Assembly (NCBI GenBank): GCA_002696035.1
Contig: NZQV01000010.1
Location: forward strand, 434,001 to 498,000
DNA length: 64,000 bases
Source of the DNA: Balneola sp.
GTDB lineage: Bacteria > Bacteroidota > Rhodothermia > Balneolales > Balneolaceae
Direction: 5' to 3'
The position numbers were made by a program, and so were the translations under genes. This document shows positions 7,262 through 16,607 of the stretch, one piece after another; within the stretch, counting starts at the first letter, position 1; each line of letters starts with the position of its first letter. The notes beneath the pieces were generated by a model that ran no database searches, had not been told where the DNA came from, and was given only the letters and a program-made list of their open reading frames with translations.

Positions 7262-9055
7262 TTGGGAGCACTTAAAGAGTTAAATAAATACATCAGGAAG
7301 TACAAGGGCACCATGATATTGGGAGCCTTGTTTTTGACTGCATCCAATTTTTTCTTGGTGTGGATACCTGTACTCATTCGCCGGACCATGGATCAGGTTG
7401 AATCATTAGGTGAAGGGGATTACAACGTACCTGAAAGTTTCCTCGATACACTATTTACATCAGAGGCGGCTGAGATATTGGCAACCAACTCACTGATGCT
7501 GATCGGTACCGTAATGCTGTACGGAATCCTGTTATTTGCTACCCGGCAAACGCTCATCGTTACCTCACGGAAAATTGAGTTTGATATTCGAAACGATATC
7601 GTAGAAAAGCTCATGGCCTTACCTCAGCGTTATTATGCAGAGAATGCCTCCGGCGAGACGTATGTACGAGCTACAGAGGATGTAGGGAAAGTCCGTGACT
7701 ACTATGGCCCGGTGATCATGTATAGCATTAATACAGTAACAAGGGCGGGCTTTGTGCTTACGATGATGTTTCTGGTCAATCCGGAATTAACATTCTGGGC
7801 ACTGATACCACTTCCTTTAATTTCATTTTTTGCTTACTGGATCACCGGATACATCCACAAGCACTCCACCATCATTCAGGAACAATATTCTACCCTGGCT
7901 GGGAGAGCTAAAGAAACATTCTCCGCCATCCGTCTGATCAAAGCTTACAATCGTATTGATCACGAGCAGAAGTTGTTTGAGGATGAAAGTGAATCTTACC
8001 GGAAGAAAAAGTTACGACTTGACATGATAGAATCGCTATTTCATCCGGCATTGAATTTCCTGATCGGGATCTCTTTGCTTATTGTGATTTGGAAAGGAGG
8101 GGAGATGGTAATAAATGAAACCATCACTGTGGGGAATATTGCTGAGTTTCTGATCTATGTGGCATACCTGATCTGGCCAGTTGCAGCTCTTGGATACACA
8201 ACCAATCGTTTTCAGCGGTCGCTTGCCTCATGGCATCGTATAAAAGAATTGATGGATGAGCCGGTAGAGATCAAAGACTCTGAAGAAAAAGTAGATCAGG
8301 AAATAGAAGGACTTATTGAATTCAAAAATGTAGGGTTCAAATATCCTGGTTCATCAGAAATGGTTCTCGAGAATGTAAACCTTTCCATTCAGCCAGGTGA
8401 AAATATTGCAATCGTGGGTAGAACAGGATCCGGCAAATCTACGCTGGTACAACTCATACCACGTTTATTTGACCCAACTGAAGGCCAGATCTTACTGGAT
8501 GGTATTGACCTGAAGAAATGGTCTTTAAGGAAAGTAAGAGACGCAATTGGTTTTGTTCCTCAGGAAACATTTTTATTTTCAGATACCATTGGGGATAACA
8601 TCGCTTTTGGTGTTGAGAATGCCTCCGATCAACTTATTGAGGAAGCTGCTGAGAAGGCACAGGTGAAAGAGAATATTTTGGATTTTGAGAAAAAATTTAA
8701 GACCATGCTTGGTGAGCGGGGTATTACGCTATCGGGTGGTCAGAAGCAAAGAACAGCTATTGCAAGAGCACTTATCAAAGATCCAAAGATTTTAATATTT
8801 GACGATTCACTCAGTGCTGTAGATACCAAAACCGAAGATGCCATACTGAAACATTTGAGACAGGAACTGAGCGGTCGGTCCACCATAATGATAAGTCATA
8901 GAATATCGACCATTAAAGACGCAGATAAAATTTATTACGTAGAAGAAGGACGCATAGCAGAATCAGGCACACACGAAGATCTGTTAGCAAAAAAGGGCAG
9001 ATATACTGCCATGTATAACAAACAATTGTTAGAACAAGAATTAGCAGAAATATAA
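7262..9055 (+). CDS. ABC exporter half-transporter with degenerate catalytic site (MdlA/YheI-like)
   Basis: This 597-residue protein has six predicted membrane helices (about 20-320) and a C-terminal nucleotide-binding domain with Walker A GRTGSGKST (about 384-392), signature LSGGQ (about 490) and Walker B ILIFDDSLSAVD. The residue after the Walker B aspartate is Asp515 instead of the catalytic Glu, the hallmark of the degenerate-site subunit in heterodimeric exporters (MdlA, YheI/BmrC, TM287). The second half-transporter at 10384 has the normal Glu, so the two probably form one pump. The start is TTG at 7262 preceded by an AGGACAGG purine-rich ribosome site. Substrate unknown; multidrug or lipid export is typical. 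Confidence 0.9.
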   Translation: MGALKELNKYIRKYKGTMILGALFLTASNFFLVWIPVLIRRTMDQVESLGEGDYNVPESFLDTLFTSEAAEILATNSLMLIGTVMLYGILLFATRQTLIVTSRKIEFDIRNDIVEKLMALPQRYYAENASGETYVRATEDVGKVRDYYGPVIMYSINTVTRAGFVLTMMFLVNPELTFWALIPLPLISFFAYWITGYIHKHSTIIQEQYSTLAGRAKETFSAIRLIKAYNRIDHEQKLFEDESESYRKKKLRLDMIESLFHPALNFLIGISLLIVIWKGGEMVINETITVGNIAEFLIYVAYLIWPVAALGYTTNRFQRSLASWHRIKELMDEPVEIKDSEEKVDQEIEGLIEFKNVGFKYPGSSEMVLENVNLSIQPGENIAIVGRTGSGKSTLVQLIPRLFDPTEGQILLDGIDLKKWSLRKVRDAIGFVPQETFLFSDTIGDNIAFGVENASDQLIEEAAEKAQVKENILDFEKKFKTMLGERGITLSGGQKQRTAIARALIKDPKILIFDDSLSAVDTKTEDAILKHLRQELSGRSTIMISHRISTIKDADKIYYVEEGRIAESGTHEDLLAKKGRYTAMYNKQLLEQELAEI

Positions 9056-9125
9056 TAATAAATAAACCTGGGCTAATTGTTTGAACGCATAGCCCATCAA
9101 AATACATACCACGGGAGATATAACA

Positions 9126-10373
9126 ATGATAGTAGTACCATTAGGAGTAGCGTCGGCAACCCCGACCGCCGTTCGTCACTTACCCTCAGTTGCGCTATGG
9201 AGAGAAGGAAGTGTTTTCCTTTTTGATTGCGGTGAAAACGCACAAATGCGCATGTTACAAGCCGGCATAAAACGGTCAAAGATAGAAGCCGTTTTTATCT
9301 CACATTTTGACATAGATCATTTTGGAGGGTTGATGGGACTTTTAGCTACACTACAGCTGCAGCGAAGAGATAAACCTATTTCGTTGATCGGGCCAAAAGG
9401 ATTAAAGGAATTTGTTGAGTTCAACCTTAAGTTTTCAAACATCGATCTTAATTTTGAAGTTAAGTACCACGAGATCGATGAAGACCTGGATGATGCAGAG
9501 CGTGTTTTCGATGATGAAGAAGTTTATGTGGAAGCGCGTCCGCTAAATCATACCAAGTTTTGTGTGGGTTATCGTTTCCAGGAAAAAGATCGTCCCGGTA
9601 AAGTAGATGCTGACAAAGCTGAACAGATGGGCATCAATAAAGATGAGCAATTCAAAGCCCTTAAAGCCGGCGAAGATGTAACTTTAGATGATGGAAGTGT
9701 GGTGAAGTCTTACGAGATCGTAGGTCATCCACGTCCCGGTGACAGTTTTGCATACGTCACAGATACTGAGTACACGCCTCAAGCTGTTAAGCTTGCGATG
9801 AATACCAACATTTTATATCACGAAGCTACATTCGGGAAAGATCTGGCAGACAAAGCCAAAGAAACCGGACACTCGTCAACAGCTGACGCTGCCCGCGTTG
9901 CTACTGAGGCCCAAACCAAATTACTGGTTATCGGTCACTTTTCAGCCCGATATACAAATGAGCATGACCTGCTTAAAGAAGCACGGGATGGGTTTTACCC
10001 AGCTTGGATCGCTAACGAATTGAGACCAATTTTCACTGATCCAACGCATGAACGTGGAATTATTACTCCTAAAGTTGAGTTAAATGAACTCAATAAGAAA
10101 TCAGGTGGAGGCGGAGGAAGCCGTGGCAAAAAGAGCTATAAAGGCGGTTCCAAGAAAAAATTCCGCAGCCGCAAAGGAGGAAGTCGAAGAAGCAGTTCAG
10201 GAAGTTCTTCTTCAAGCAAAAGCAGTGATAGCGGAAGTAGTTACAAAAAGCGTAAAAAGTACGGAAGCAGTACCTACAGCGCTAATATCAAAGATAAAAA
10301 AGACGATTCCGATTCAAGCAAACATCGCAAGATCACTCCAAGGTCTTCCTATGATGATTTTGACAGATTCTAA
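9126..10373 (+). CDS. rnz: Ribonuclease Z-like metallo-beta-lactamase protein with basic Ser/Lys/Gly tail
   Basis: Residues 1-315 carry the RNase Z pattern: FDCGENAQMRML, a metal motif SHFDIDHFGG (59-68), an exosite-like region, FAYVTDTEY, HEATF, GHSSTADAA and GHFSARY. RNase Z removes the 3' trailer of tRNA precursors. Canonical family members read HxHxDH; here the second His is Asp62 (His60, Asp62, Asp64, His65). The last 90 residues form a disordered tail of Ser, Lys, Arg and Gly (with GGGGGSRGKK and SSGSSSSSKSS), resembling RNA-binding tails of helicases. The start ATG 9126 follows GGGAGAT. The gene sits between two ABC half-transporter genes, with only 10 bases to the next. Confidence 0.85.
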   Translation: MIVVPLGVASATPTAVRHLPSVALWREGSVFLFDCGENAQMRMLQAGIKRSKIEAVFISHFDIDHFGGLMGLLATLQLQRRDKPISLIGPKGLKEFVEFNLKFSNIDLNFEVKYHEIDEDLDDAERVFDDEEVYVEARPLNHTKFCVGYRFQEKDRPGKVDADKAEQMGINKDEQFKALKAGEDVTLDDGSVVKSYEIVGHPRPGDSFAYVTDTEYTPQAVKLAMNTNILYHEATFGKDLADKAKETGHSSTADAARVATEAQTKLLVIGHFSARYTNEHDLLKEARDGFYPAWIANELRPIFTDPTHERGIITPKVELNELNKKSGGGGGSRGKKSYKGGSKKKFRSRKGGSRRSSSGSSSSSKSSDSGSSYKKRKKYGSSTYSANIKDKKDDSDSSKHRKITPRSSYDDFDRF

Positions 10374-10383
10374 AGAATAACCT

Positions 10384-12162
10384 GTGAGTAACAAACCTAA
10401 GTCTGAAGCCGTCGATACCAATCTCATTCGGCGGCTTTATTTTTTTCTAAGGCCTTACCGTTGGTATGTGCTGTTGGCTATTGTTCTGACCTTGTCAGCA
10501 TCCTACCTGGGGACTATCCGCCCGAAACTAACCCAAATTGCCGTAGATGAGTATATCGCCGATAAAGACTTTGAAGGTCTTTGGTGGATCATCACGTTGT
10601 TGGGGGGAGCTTTACTGGGTGAATTTATCCTTTTGGTCTTTAACACCTATATCACACGTTGGTTTGGGCAGAATGCGCTGTATTCGTTAAGGAATGCCGT
10701 CTTCAAAAAAATTCAAACCCTCAATGTTCAGTTTTTTGATAAGAACCCGATTGGGAAACTGATTACCCGCACCACCAGTGATATCGAGGCGTTAAGTGAG
10801 CTTCTTTCAGACGGTGTGGTAGCTATAATTGGAGACCTGTTCCGGATCATTTTCATTCTCTACTTCATGTTTAGCATGAACTGGGAATTGACGCTGGTTA
10901 CACTAACCGTACTTCCAATTCTATTCTATGCCACATTTTGGTTCAAGGCAAAAGTCCGCGTCACTTTTCTTGAGGTTCGGGATAAAATTGCCCAATTAAA
11001 TTCATTCGTACAGGAGCATATCAATGGGATGGATGTGGTACAGTTGTTTAACAGGGAAGAAAAGCAACGCGATAAGTTCGAAAAGATCAATGCTGGCCAC
11101 CGTGATGCCTACATCGAAACTATCTTTTACTTTGCAATATTCTGGCCCATTGTTGAAGTGACTGCAAGTTTGGCCATGGCACTCATTGTTTGGTATGGTG
11201 GCGCACGGGCACTCATGGATGGCGTGACTTTTGGTGTGCTTGTTGCCTTTATTCAGTATGCAAGGCAGTTTTTCCGTCCAATTCAGGGATTATCTGAAAA
11301 ATTCAACACCTTACAATCGGCACTTGCATCTTCTGAGCGCATATTCAATGTATTGGATACCGAGACTCAGGTTGTAGAGACCGACGATCCCAAGCAGATC
11401 AGTAATCCACAAGGGAAGATCGAATTTCAAAATGTTTGGTTCCGGTATAATGAGGAAGAAGATTATGTCTTAAAGGATGTTTCTTTTACGGCTGAACCCG
11501 GAGAGGCTATTGCCATTGTTGGAGCTACAGGAGCAGGAAAGACCACGATCATTAATCTGTTACTTCGCTATTACGATATTGAAAAAGGCAGTATCAAGGT
11601 AGATGACATCGATATTCGGGACCTGTCCCTAAAAGATCTTCGGTCTCATTTTGGATTGGTGCTTCAGGATAATGCTCTGTTTTCCGGCTCTATTTTGGAT
11701 AATATCACCCTGGGACATCCCGATATTACCCGCGAAGAAGTAATTGAAGCCTCCCATAAAGTTGAAGCTCACCGTTTTATAGAAAAACTTCCAGAAAAGT
11801 ATGATTACATTTTGCAAGAACGAGGAGCTTCACTTTCCATGGGTCAGCGACAATTGATCTGTTTTGTGAGGGCGTTGGTCTACAATCCTGAAATTTTGAT
11901 ATTAGATGAAGCCACATCCAGCGTAGACTCTGAAACCGAATCTTTGGTAACAGAAGCCAGTCGGGTGATGATGGAAGGGAGAACCTCTATCGTGATCGCT
12001 CACCGCATCTCAACTATTCAGCATGCCAACAAAATATTGGTAATGCATAAAGGAGTAATCAGGGAATCCGGAAATCATCAGGAGCTTATTATGAAAGAAG
12101 ATGGGATCTACAAGAAGTTGTATGAACTGCAGTATAAAGATCAGCTTATCCCCGGAGAGTAA
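10384..12162 (+). CDS. ABC exporter half-transporter with canonical catalytic site (MdlB/YheH-like)
   Basis: The 592-residue product has an N-terminal six-helix exporter domain (about 25-325) and an ATPase domain with Walker A GATGAGKTT, signature LSMGQRQ and Walker B LILDEATSSVD, where Glu509 is the catalytic residue. The YheH/MdlB/BmrD type of subunit normally pairs with a partner that has Asp at this place; the gene at 7262 fits. GTG at 10384 is the start. The two subunit genes are usually adjacent, but here the RNase Z gene lies between them in the same operon direction. Confidence 0.9.
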   Translation: MSNKPKSEAVDTNLIRRLYFFLRPYRWYVLLAIVLTLSASYLGTIRPKLTQIAVDEYIADKDFEGLWWIITLLGGALLGEFILLVFNTYITRWFGQNALYSLRNAVFKKIQTLNVQFFDKNPIGKLITRTTSDIEALSELLSDGVVAIIGDLFRIIFILYFMFSMNWELTLVTLTVLPILFYATFWFKAKVRVTFLEVRDKIAQLNSFVQEHINGMDVVQLFNREEKQRDKFEKINAGHRDAYIETIFYFAIFWPIVEVTASLAMALIVWYGGARALMDGVTFGVLVAFIQYARQFFRPIQGLSEKFNTLQSALASSERIFNVLDTETQVVETDDPKQISNPQGKIEFQNVWFRYNEEEDYVLKDVSFTAEPGEAIAIVGATGAGKTTIINLLLRYYDIEKGSIKVDDIDIRDLSLKDLRSHFGLVLQDNALFSGSILDNITLGHPDITREEVIEASHKVEAHRFIEKLPEKYDYILQERGASLSMGQRQLICFVRALVYNPEILILDEATSSVDSETESLVTEASRVMMEGRTSIVIAHRISTIQHANKILVMHKGVIRESGNHQELIMKEDGIYKKLYELQYKDQLIPGE

Positions 12163-12177
12163 TAACTCGCAGGACGA

Positions 12178-12195
12178 ACAGATTAGCCAGATTAA
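12178..12195. repeat. Two units of a 9-base repeat (ACAGATTAG/CCAGATTAA)
   Basis: Two near-identical 9-base units sit in the gap between convergent genes. Three similar units in the opposite orientation lie at 55529-55555 (CTGATT-type). Such remnants are common intergenic repeats in Bacteroidota genomes, but this pair alone is weak. Confidence 0.3.
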
Positions 12196-12240
12196 TAAAC
12201 GAAAAGAAGCTTCTGAATCAATCCGGTAAAAGTATAAAGA

Positions 12241-13173
12241 TCAAGCAGACCGAGCCTTTTCAATTCGGTTCATAAGAGCTGCGAAATAGGAAGGCTGTTC
12301 TGCTTTAAATTCCTCAAGCTCTTCAATGCACACGCTTTCAAATCCATGGAGATCAGCCTGACGAAAGCGGTCATATAATTCCCGTGAAAGCTTCCCAAGA
12401 TCGCCGTTGTAGTTAATGATATTTTTTTGATCAGGATATGCATTCGACTGCAACAGATATAAGTTATTTGGATCTATAGATTCAATTTCCCCATAAAAAA
12501 CATTAGCCTTAGGCTTGTAATGAGAGTATTTCTGTCCGGGGCTTTTCGGGGTTGATGCCCCCGAATCGGAAATAAGCACGCCTTTGCCTATAACACTTTC
12601 TAGCTCAGCGACTCCAATTTTTCCAGGGCGTAAGATCACAACCTGACCTTCACTCAGATCCACCACGGTAGATTCCAATCCTACTTGTGTAGCTCCTCCG
12701 TCTATCACCGGAAAATCGATCCCAAAGTCTGTTTTCACATGTTCGGCTTTTGTGGGACTGGGCCGGCCTGACCTGTTGGCACTTGGCGCCACGAGTGGAC
12801 CTGTTTTCGTTATAAATGATCGTGCGAGGTCATGGTCAGGAATGCGAAGTGCGACCGTATCTAAACCGGCTGTGATGAGATCTAAAACCTCAGGCTTTTT
12901 TTTGAGGACTATTGTCAAAGGACCCGGCCAGAAAGCATTCATTAGTTTCTGAGCCTTTTCAGGAATATGATCTGCAAAGTCCAATACCCGATCTTTGTTG
13001 GCAAGATGAACAATAAGAGGGTTGTCAGGCGGTCTTCCTTTTGTTTCAAACACTTTTTTAATAGCGCTGGGATTCCAGGCATTAGCGCCCAAACCATAGA
13101 CCGTTTCGGTAGGGAAGGCCACAACGTCGCCATTCTTAATACGCTGTATGTAAGGAGACAGATCTATTTCCAT
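12241..13173 (-). CDS. tsaC: L-threonylcarbamoyladenylate synthase (Sua5 type)
   Basis: The 310-residue protein makes threonylcarbamoyl-AMP from Thr, bicarbonate and ATP, the first step of the t6A37 tRNA modification. The YrdC domain (about 10-195) shows GDVVAFPTETVYGLGANAW, KGRPPDNPLIVH, WPGPLT and VAPSANRSGRPSPT. A C-terminal Sua5 domain (about 215-305, SPGQKYSHYKPKA) makes this the long Sua5 form rather than short TsaC. Its ATG overlaps the stop of mfd by one base (TAATG), so the two are translationally coupled. A lysine/aspartate-poor C-terminus and normal length suggest an intact enzyme. Confidence 0.95.
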   Translation of the reverse strand: MEIDLSPYIQRIKNGDVVAFPTETVYGLGANAWNPSAIKKVFETKGRPPDNPLIVHLANKDRVLDFADHIPEKAQKLMNAFWPGPLTIVLKKKPEVLDLITAGLDTVALRIPDHDLARSFITKTGPLVAPSANRSGRPSPTKAEHVKTDFGIDFPVIDGGATQVGLESTVVDLSEGQVVILRPGKIGVAELESVIGKGVLISDSGASTPKSPGQKYSHYKPKANVFYGEIESIDPNNLYLLQSNAYPDQKNIINYNGDLGKLSRELYDRFRQADLHGFESVCIEELEEFKAEQPSYFAALMNRIEKARSA

Positions 13174-16100
13174 TATGCAGGAACTTCTTGTTGTGCCAAT
13201 GTTTTTAAATATTCTACCGCTCCATCCAGATCGGGAATATTTTGAATGACAAAGCGGACGGTATCATTTTTTTGAACGACCTGAAAATTGTCCTTTTTGG
13301 TGGCTTCAATTTTCTCTAAAACTTCGTTGAACCTTCCTGAATCAAAGAAAGCTTTACCCATTTCAGAATCCTGTTTAGGGCAAACAAGCCACATTCTGTC
13401 TGCCCGCACGGTTACCTTTGTGAAGAAATTACGGGAAGCAAATAATTTGGCTTTGCTGGCAGATATCAGGTATTTAGATTGTTTAGGAATCGGTCCAAAC
13501 CGATCTTTGATCTCATCCTTCCATTCTTCGATCTGTTCCTCACTTTTAGCTTCAGACAGCTTACGGTACAGGTTGAGTCGCTCTACGTTGTCAGAAACAT
13601 ACTCTTGGGGCAGAAGGGCGGTCTCATCAAATTCGATGACTGTTTCAGGGAGATCAGGATCGATCTCTACATCATCAAACATATCGCTGAATTCGGATTG
13701 CTTGAGCTCTTTCACTGCGTCATTAAGGATCTTGGTGTAGAGGTCGAAGCCAATGTCATTTATAAAACCACTTTGCTCGGCTCCCAGAATATCTCCGGCT
13801 CCGCGAATATCAAGGTCACGCATGGCAATGTTGAATCCTGAGCCCAGATCGGAAAATTCCTCCAAAGCAAGCAATCGCTTTCGGGCCTCGGTACTTAATG
13901 TTCTGATCGGACTTGTGATGAGGTAACAAAATGCTTTTCTGTCAGATCTTCCCACGCGACCGCGCAACTGGTGCAACTCCGCAAGCCCAAAGTGATTAGC
14001 CTGATTAATGATAATGGTATTCGCATTGGCTATATCGATGCCATTCTCAACGATATTCGTGGAAACGAGCACATCAAACTTATGCTGATAAAAGTCGCCG
14101 ATGATCTTTTCAAGTTGTGAACCGCTCATTTGTCCATGTCCTACACGAACACGAATTTCGGGCACCAACCGACGAACCATTTCTGCAATTTCCTGAATAT
14201 TCTTCACCCGGTTGTGAATGAAGAAGATCTGTCCGCCCCGTGAGATCTCCTGAAGGATAGCATCCCTCAACAATTCCTCATCAAAGCTGTGAATTTCGGT
14301 ATAAACGGGCTGGCGGTTGGGCGGAGGAGTATTGATGATACTCAGGTCACGCGCGCCCATCAATGAAAACTGGAGCGTTCTGGGGATCGGTGTAGCTGTA
14401 AGAGTGAGCACATCTACGGAGGCCCGGAAATTTTTCAGCTTCTCTTTGGCAGCCACTCCAAATCGTTGTTCCTCATCCACAATGATAAGTCCGAGGTCTT
14501 TGAACTCCACATCTTTGGAAAGCAGGCGATGAGTGCCGATCACAATATCGAGTTCGCCTTTCTTTAGCTTTTCAATGGATGACTTTTGCTCTTTTGAAGA
14601 ACGGAAACGGGAAAGCGCCTCTACTTTAACCGGAAACTGTTTCATCCTTTTGATGAAGGTCTTGGCATGCTGTTCAGCAAGTATAGTTGTGGGAACGAGG
14701 ACTGCAACTTGCTTATGATCCAGCACTGCTTTAAAAGCAGCACGGACGGCCACTTCTGTTTTCCCGAAGCCTACATCACCACATACAAGCCGGTCCATGG
14801 GATGAACGCTTTCCATATCCTCTTTCACCGCAACGATAGCATCATGCTGATCTGGTGTTTCCTCAAATTCAAAGTTGGCTTCCATCTCTATTTGCCACTC
14901 ATTGTCAGGTGAAAAGTCATGAGCTGTCTCTGCCTTCCGTTTGGCGTACAACTGGATAAGCTCCCTTGCAATATCTTTGACCTTCTTCTTGGTCTGTGCT
15001 TTTTTGCGCGCCCATGCTCCCGATCCCAGTTTTGTGATGCGGGGAGCAGTTCCTTCTTTACCCGAATATTTTTGGAGTTTATGCAGACTGGTGACATTCA
15101 CATAGAGGGTGGAGTCATCCTTATATTGCAAGACTACAACTTCCTGCTCAGTATCCTTCACATTGATCTTTTTGAACCCCATGAACTTCCCGATGCCATA
15201 ATCTACGTGCACTACGAAGTCACCTCGGTTAAGATCTTTGAGTTCTTTGTGCGAAATTCCGCCATGGAAACGACGTCGCTTGGTCTTGGGGCGATGATAA
15301 CGGTTAAAGATCTGATGGTCAGTATAAACTGCTATCTTAGCTGGTTCATACACAAAGCCTTCATGCAGCGATTTGACGACCAGTCGATATTTGAAATCCT
15401 GGCTCGCTTCCCCCAATAATTCATCAAAACGTTCGTGTTGCCCGTCATTATCACAGAGAATAACGGTAACGATTCCGGCCTTGGAGTTTTGGGTGATGTT
15501 TTCCCTCAAAAGCTTGAAATTGCCATGAAAATCGGGCTGTGGACTGGTTTCCAGGGTGATCGTTTTGGCATCATTTTCAGAGACTCCTACATCCCCCACA
15601 AACAATTGATGCCTGAACTTTGCGAGCTCTTTCTGAAAGACATCCTCACTTACAAATTGTGTTTCTGGAGGATTCAATTCATCCTGATCTTCATGATCCT
15701 GATAGGCATTTTCCGCTTTAGCGTAGAATTCTTCGATCTTTGCCAGTATGACTTCTTTGCCGGAAGTGACAAGCAGTGTTTCTTCATCAAAATAAGAGAG
15801 GAAGGTGGATTTCTCTTTATCCGGAAGGTTGGTAAGATCTGGAATGATGCGGGCTTCATTCAAGAAAGCAATGGAGCGTTGAGAATCCGCATCAAACTCA
15901 CGAATGGTATCTACCTCATCCCCAAAAAATTCAAAACGAAGCGGATATTCGCCTGAATACGGAAAGACATCCAAAATACCACCGCGGATCGCAAATTCTC
16001 CAGGTTCATCTACAAATTTGACAGTGTCATAGCCTTGATCTACAAGCTCTTCCCGGATCTTATCGAGCTGAATCTCATCGCCTTTTTTGATCACCAGGCT

Positions 16101-16517
16101 CACCTCATTCAATGCAGCGGGAGGAGCGATCATTTCGTTGATAGCTTCCACAGATGTAACCACGATCTTCTGCTTTTGATCGTTGATGGCTTGCAATGCC
16201 TCTGACCTTTGAACTAATAAGCTGGTGTCCTTAAGCTGTTGACGGTCATAGGGTTTCTTGTTTGAAGAAGGGAAAAATGTAACGGGTTTTCCTTCTTCAA
16301 TCACATCCAGGTCAGCTTTAAGGAAGCGAGCACCTTCATCGGTTTCAGAGATCACCAAAAGGGTTGGCTGTCGATTGGAAAGATCAGAAAGAAGGAAGCT
16401 ATTCAGGGCGCCAATGCTTTTCTTCAGTGTGAGTGTTTGCTCATCGGCAAGACGCTCATAAATGCGATTAAAAACTCCATTTTTGTGGAGTTGCTCTTGG
16501 ATAAAAGAAATACTCAT
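13173..16517 (-). CDS. mfd: Transcription-repair coupling factor Mfd
   Basis: The 1114-residue ATPase removes RNA polymerase stalled at lesions and recruits UvrA. N-terminal UvrB-like domains (about 1-340) are followed by the CarD-type RNA-polymerase-interacting domain (GDFVVHVDYGIGKFMGF), then the superfamily 2 motor with Walker A CGDVGFGKTEVA, VDEEQRFG and TATPIPRTL, the RecG-like TRG region (HQLRGRVGRSDRKAFCYL) and the C-terminal TRCF domain. Length and all motor motifs are normal. Downstream coupling to sua5 by a one-base overlap is notable. Confidence 0.97.
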   Translation of the reverse strand: MSISFIQEQLHKNGVFNRIYERLADEQTLTLKKSIGALNSFLLSDLSNRQPTLLVISETDEGARFLKADLDVIEEGKPVTFFPSSNKKPYDRQQLKDTSLLVQRSEALQAINDQKQKIVVTSVEAINEMIAPPAALNEVSLVIKKGDEIQLDKIREELVDQGYDTVKFVDEPGEFAIRGGILDVFPYSGEYPLRFEFFGDEVDTIREFDADSQRSIAFLNEARIIPDLTNLPDKEKSTFLSYFDEETLLVTSGKEVILAKIEEFYAKAENAYQDHEDQDELNPPETQFVSEDVFQKELAKFRHQLFVGDVGVSENDAKTITLETSPQPDFHGNFKLLRENITQNSKAGIVTVILCDNDGQHERFDELLGEASQDFKYRLVVKSLHEGFVYEPAKIAVYTDHQIFNRYHRPKTKRRRFHGGISHKELKDLNRGDFVVHVDYGIGKFMGFKKINVKDTEQEVVVLQYKDDSTLYVNVTSLHKLQKYSGKEGTAPRITKLGSGAWARKKAQTKKKVKDIARELIQLYAKRKAETAHDFSPDNEWQIEMEANFEFEETPDQHDAIVAVKEDMESVHPMDRLVCGDVGFGKTEVAVRAAFKAVLDHKQVAVLVPTTILAEQHAKTFIKRMKQFPVKVEALSRFRSSKEQKSSIEKLKKGELDIVIGTHRLLSKDVEFKDLGLIIVDEEQRFGVAAKEKLKNFRASVDVLTLTATPIPRTLQFSLMGARDLSIINTPPPNRQPVYTEIHSFDEELLRDAILQEISRGGQIFFIHNRVKNIQEIAEMVRRLVPEIRVRVGHGQMSGSQLEKIIGDFYQHKFDVLVSTNIVENGIDIANANTIIINQANHFGLAELHQLRGRVGRSDRKAFCYLITSPIRTLSTEARKRLLALEEFSDLGSGFNIAMRDLDIRGAGDILGAEQSGFINDIGFDLYTKILNDAVKELKQSEFSDMFDDVEIDPDLPETVIEFDETALLPQEYVSDNVERLNLYRKLSEAKSEEQIEEWKDEIKDRFGPIPKQSKYLISASKAKLFASRNFFTKVTVRADRMWLVCPKQDSEMGKAFFDSGRFNEVLEKIEATKKDNFQVVQKNDTVRFVIQNIPDLDGAVEYLKTLAQQEVPA

Positions 16518-16607
16518 GAATAGTTTTTGAAGGCTTTGAGATCAAATGGAAGATACGCTGTTTTGGCAACGATTGGCAATAAAAGGAAATGATCAGAAGA
16601 TTAGCTT

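Noticed and set aside
9070-9095. GGGCTA/TAGCCC hairpin as terminator before rnz
   Set aside because: Short stem, long loop and no T tract; genes before and after look like one operon.
10084-10380. A 98-codon frame rich in Lys, Ala and Glu
   Set aside because: It is a frame-shifted reading of the low-complexity tail of RNase Z.
13288-15956. Several long plus-strand frames (150-173 codons)
   Set aside because: They lie antisense to mfd, whose protein is complete and conserved.
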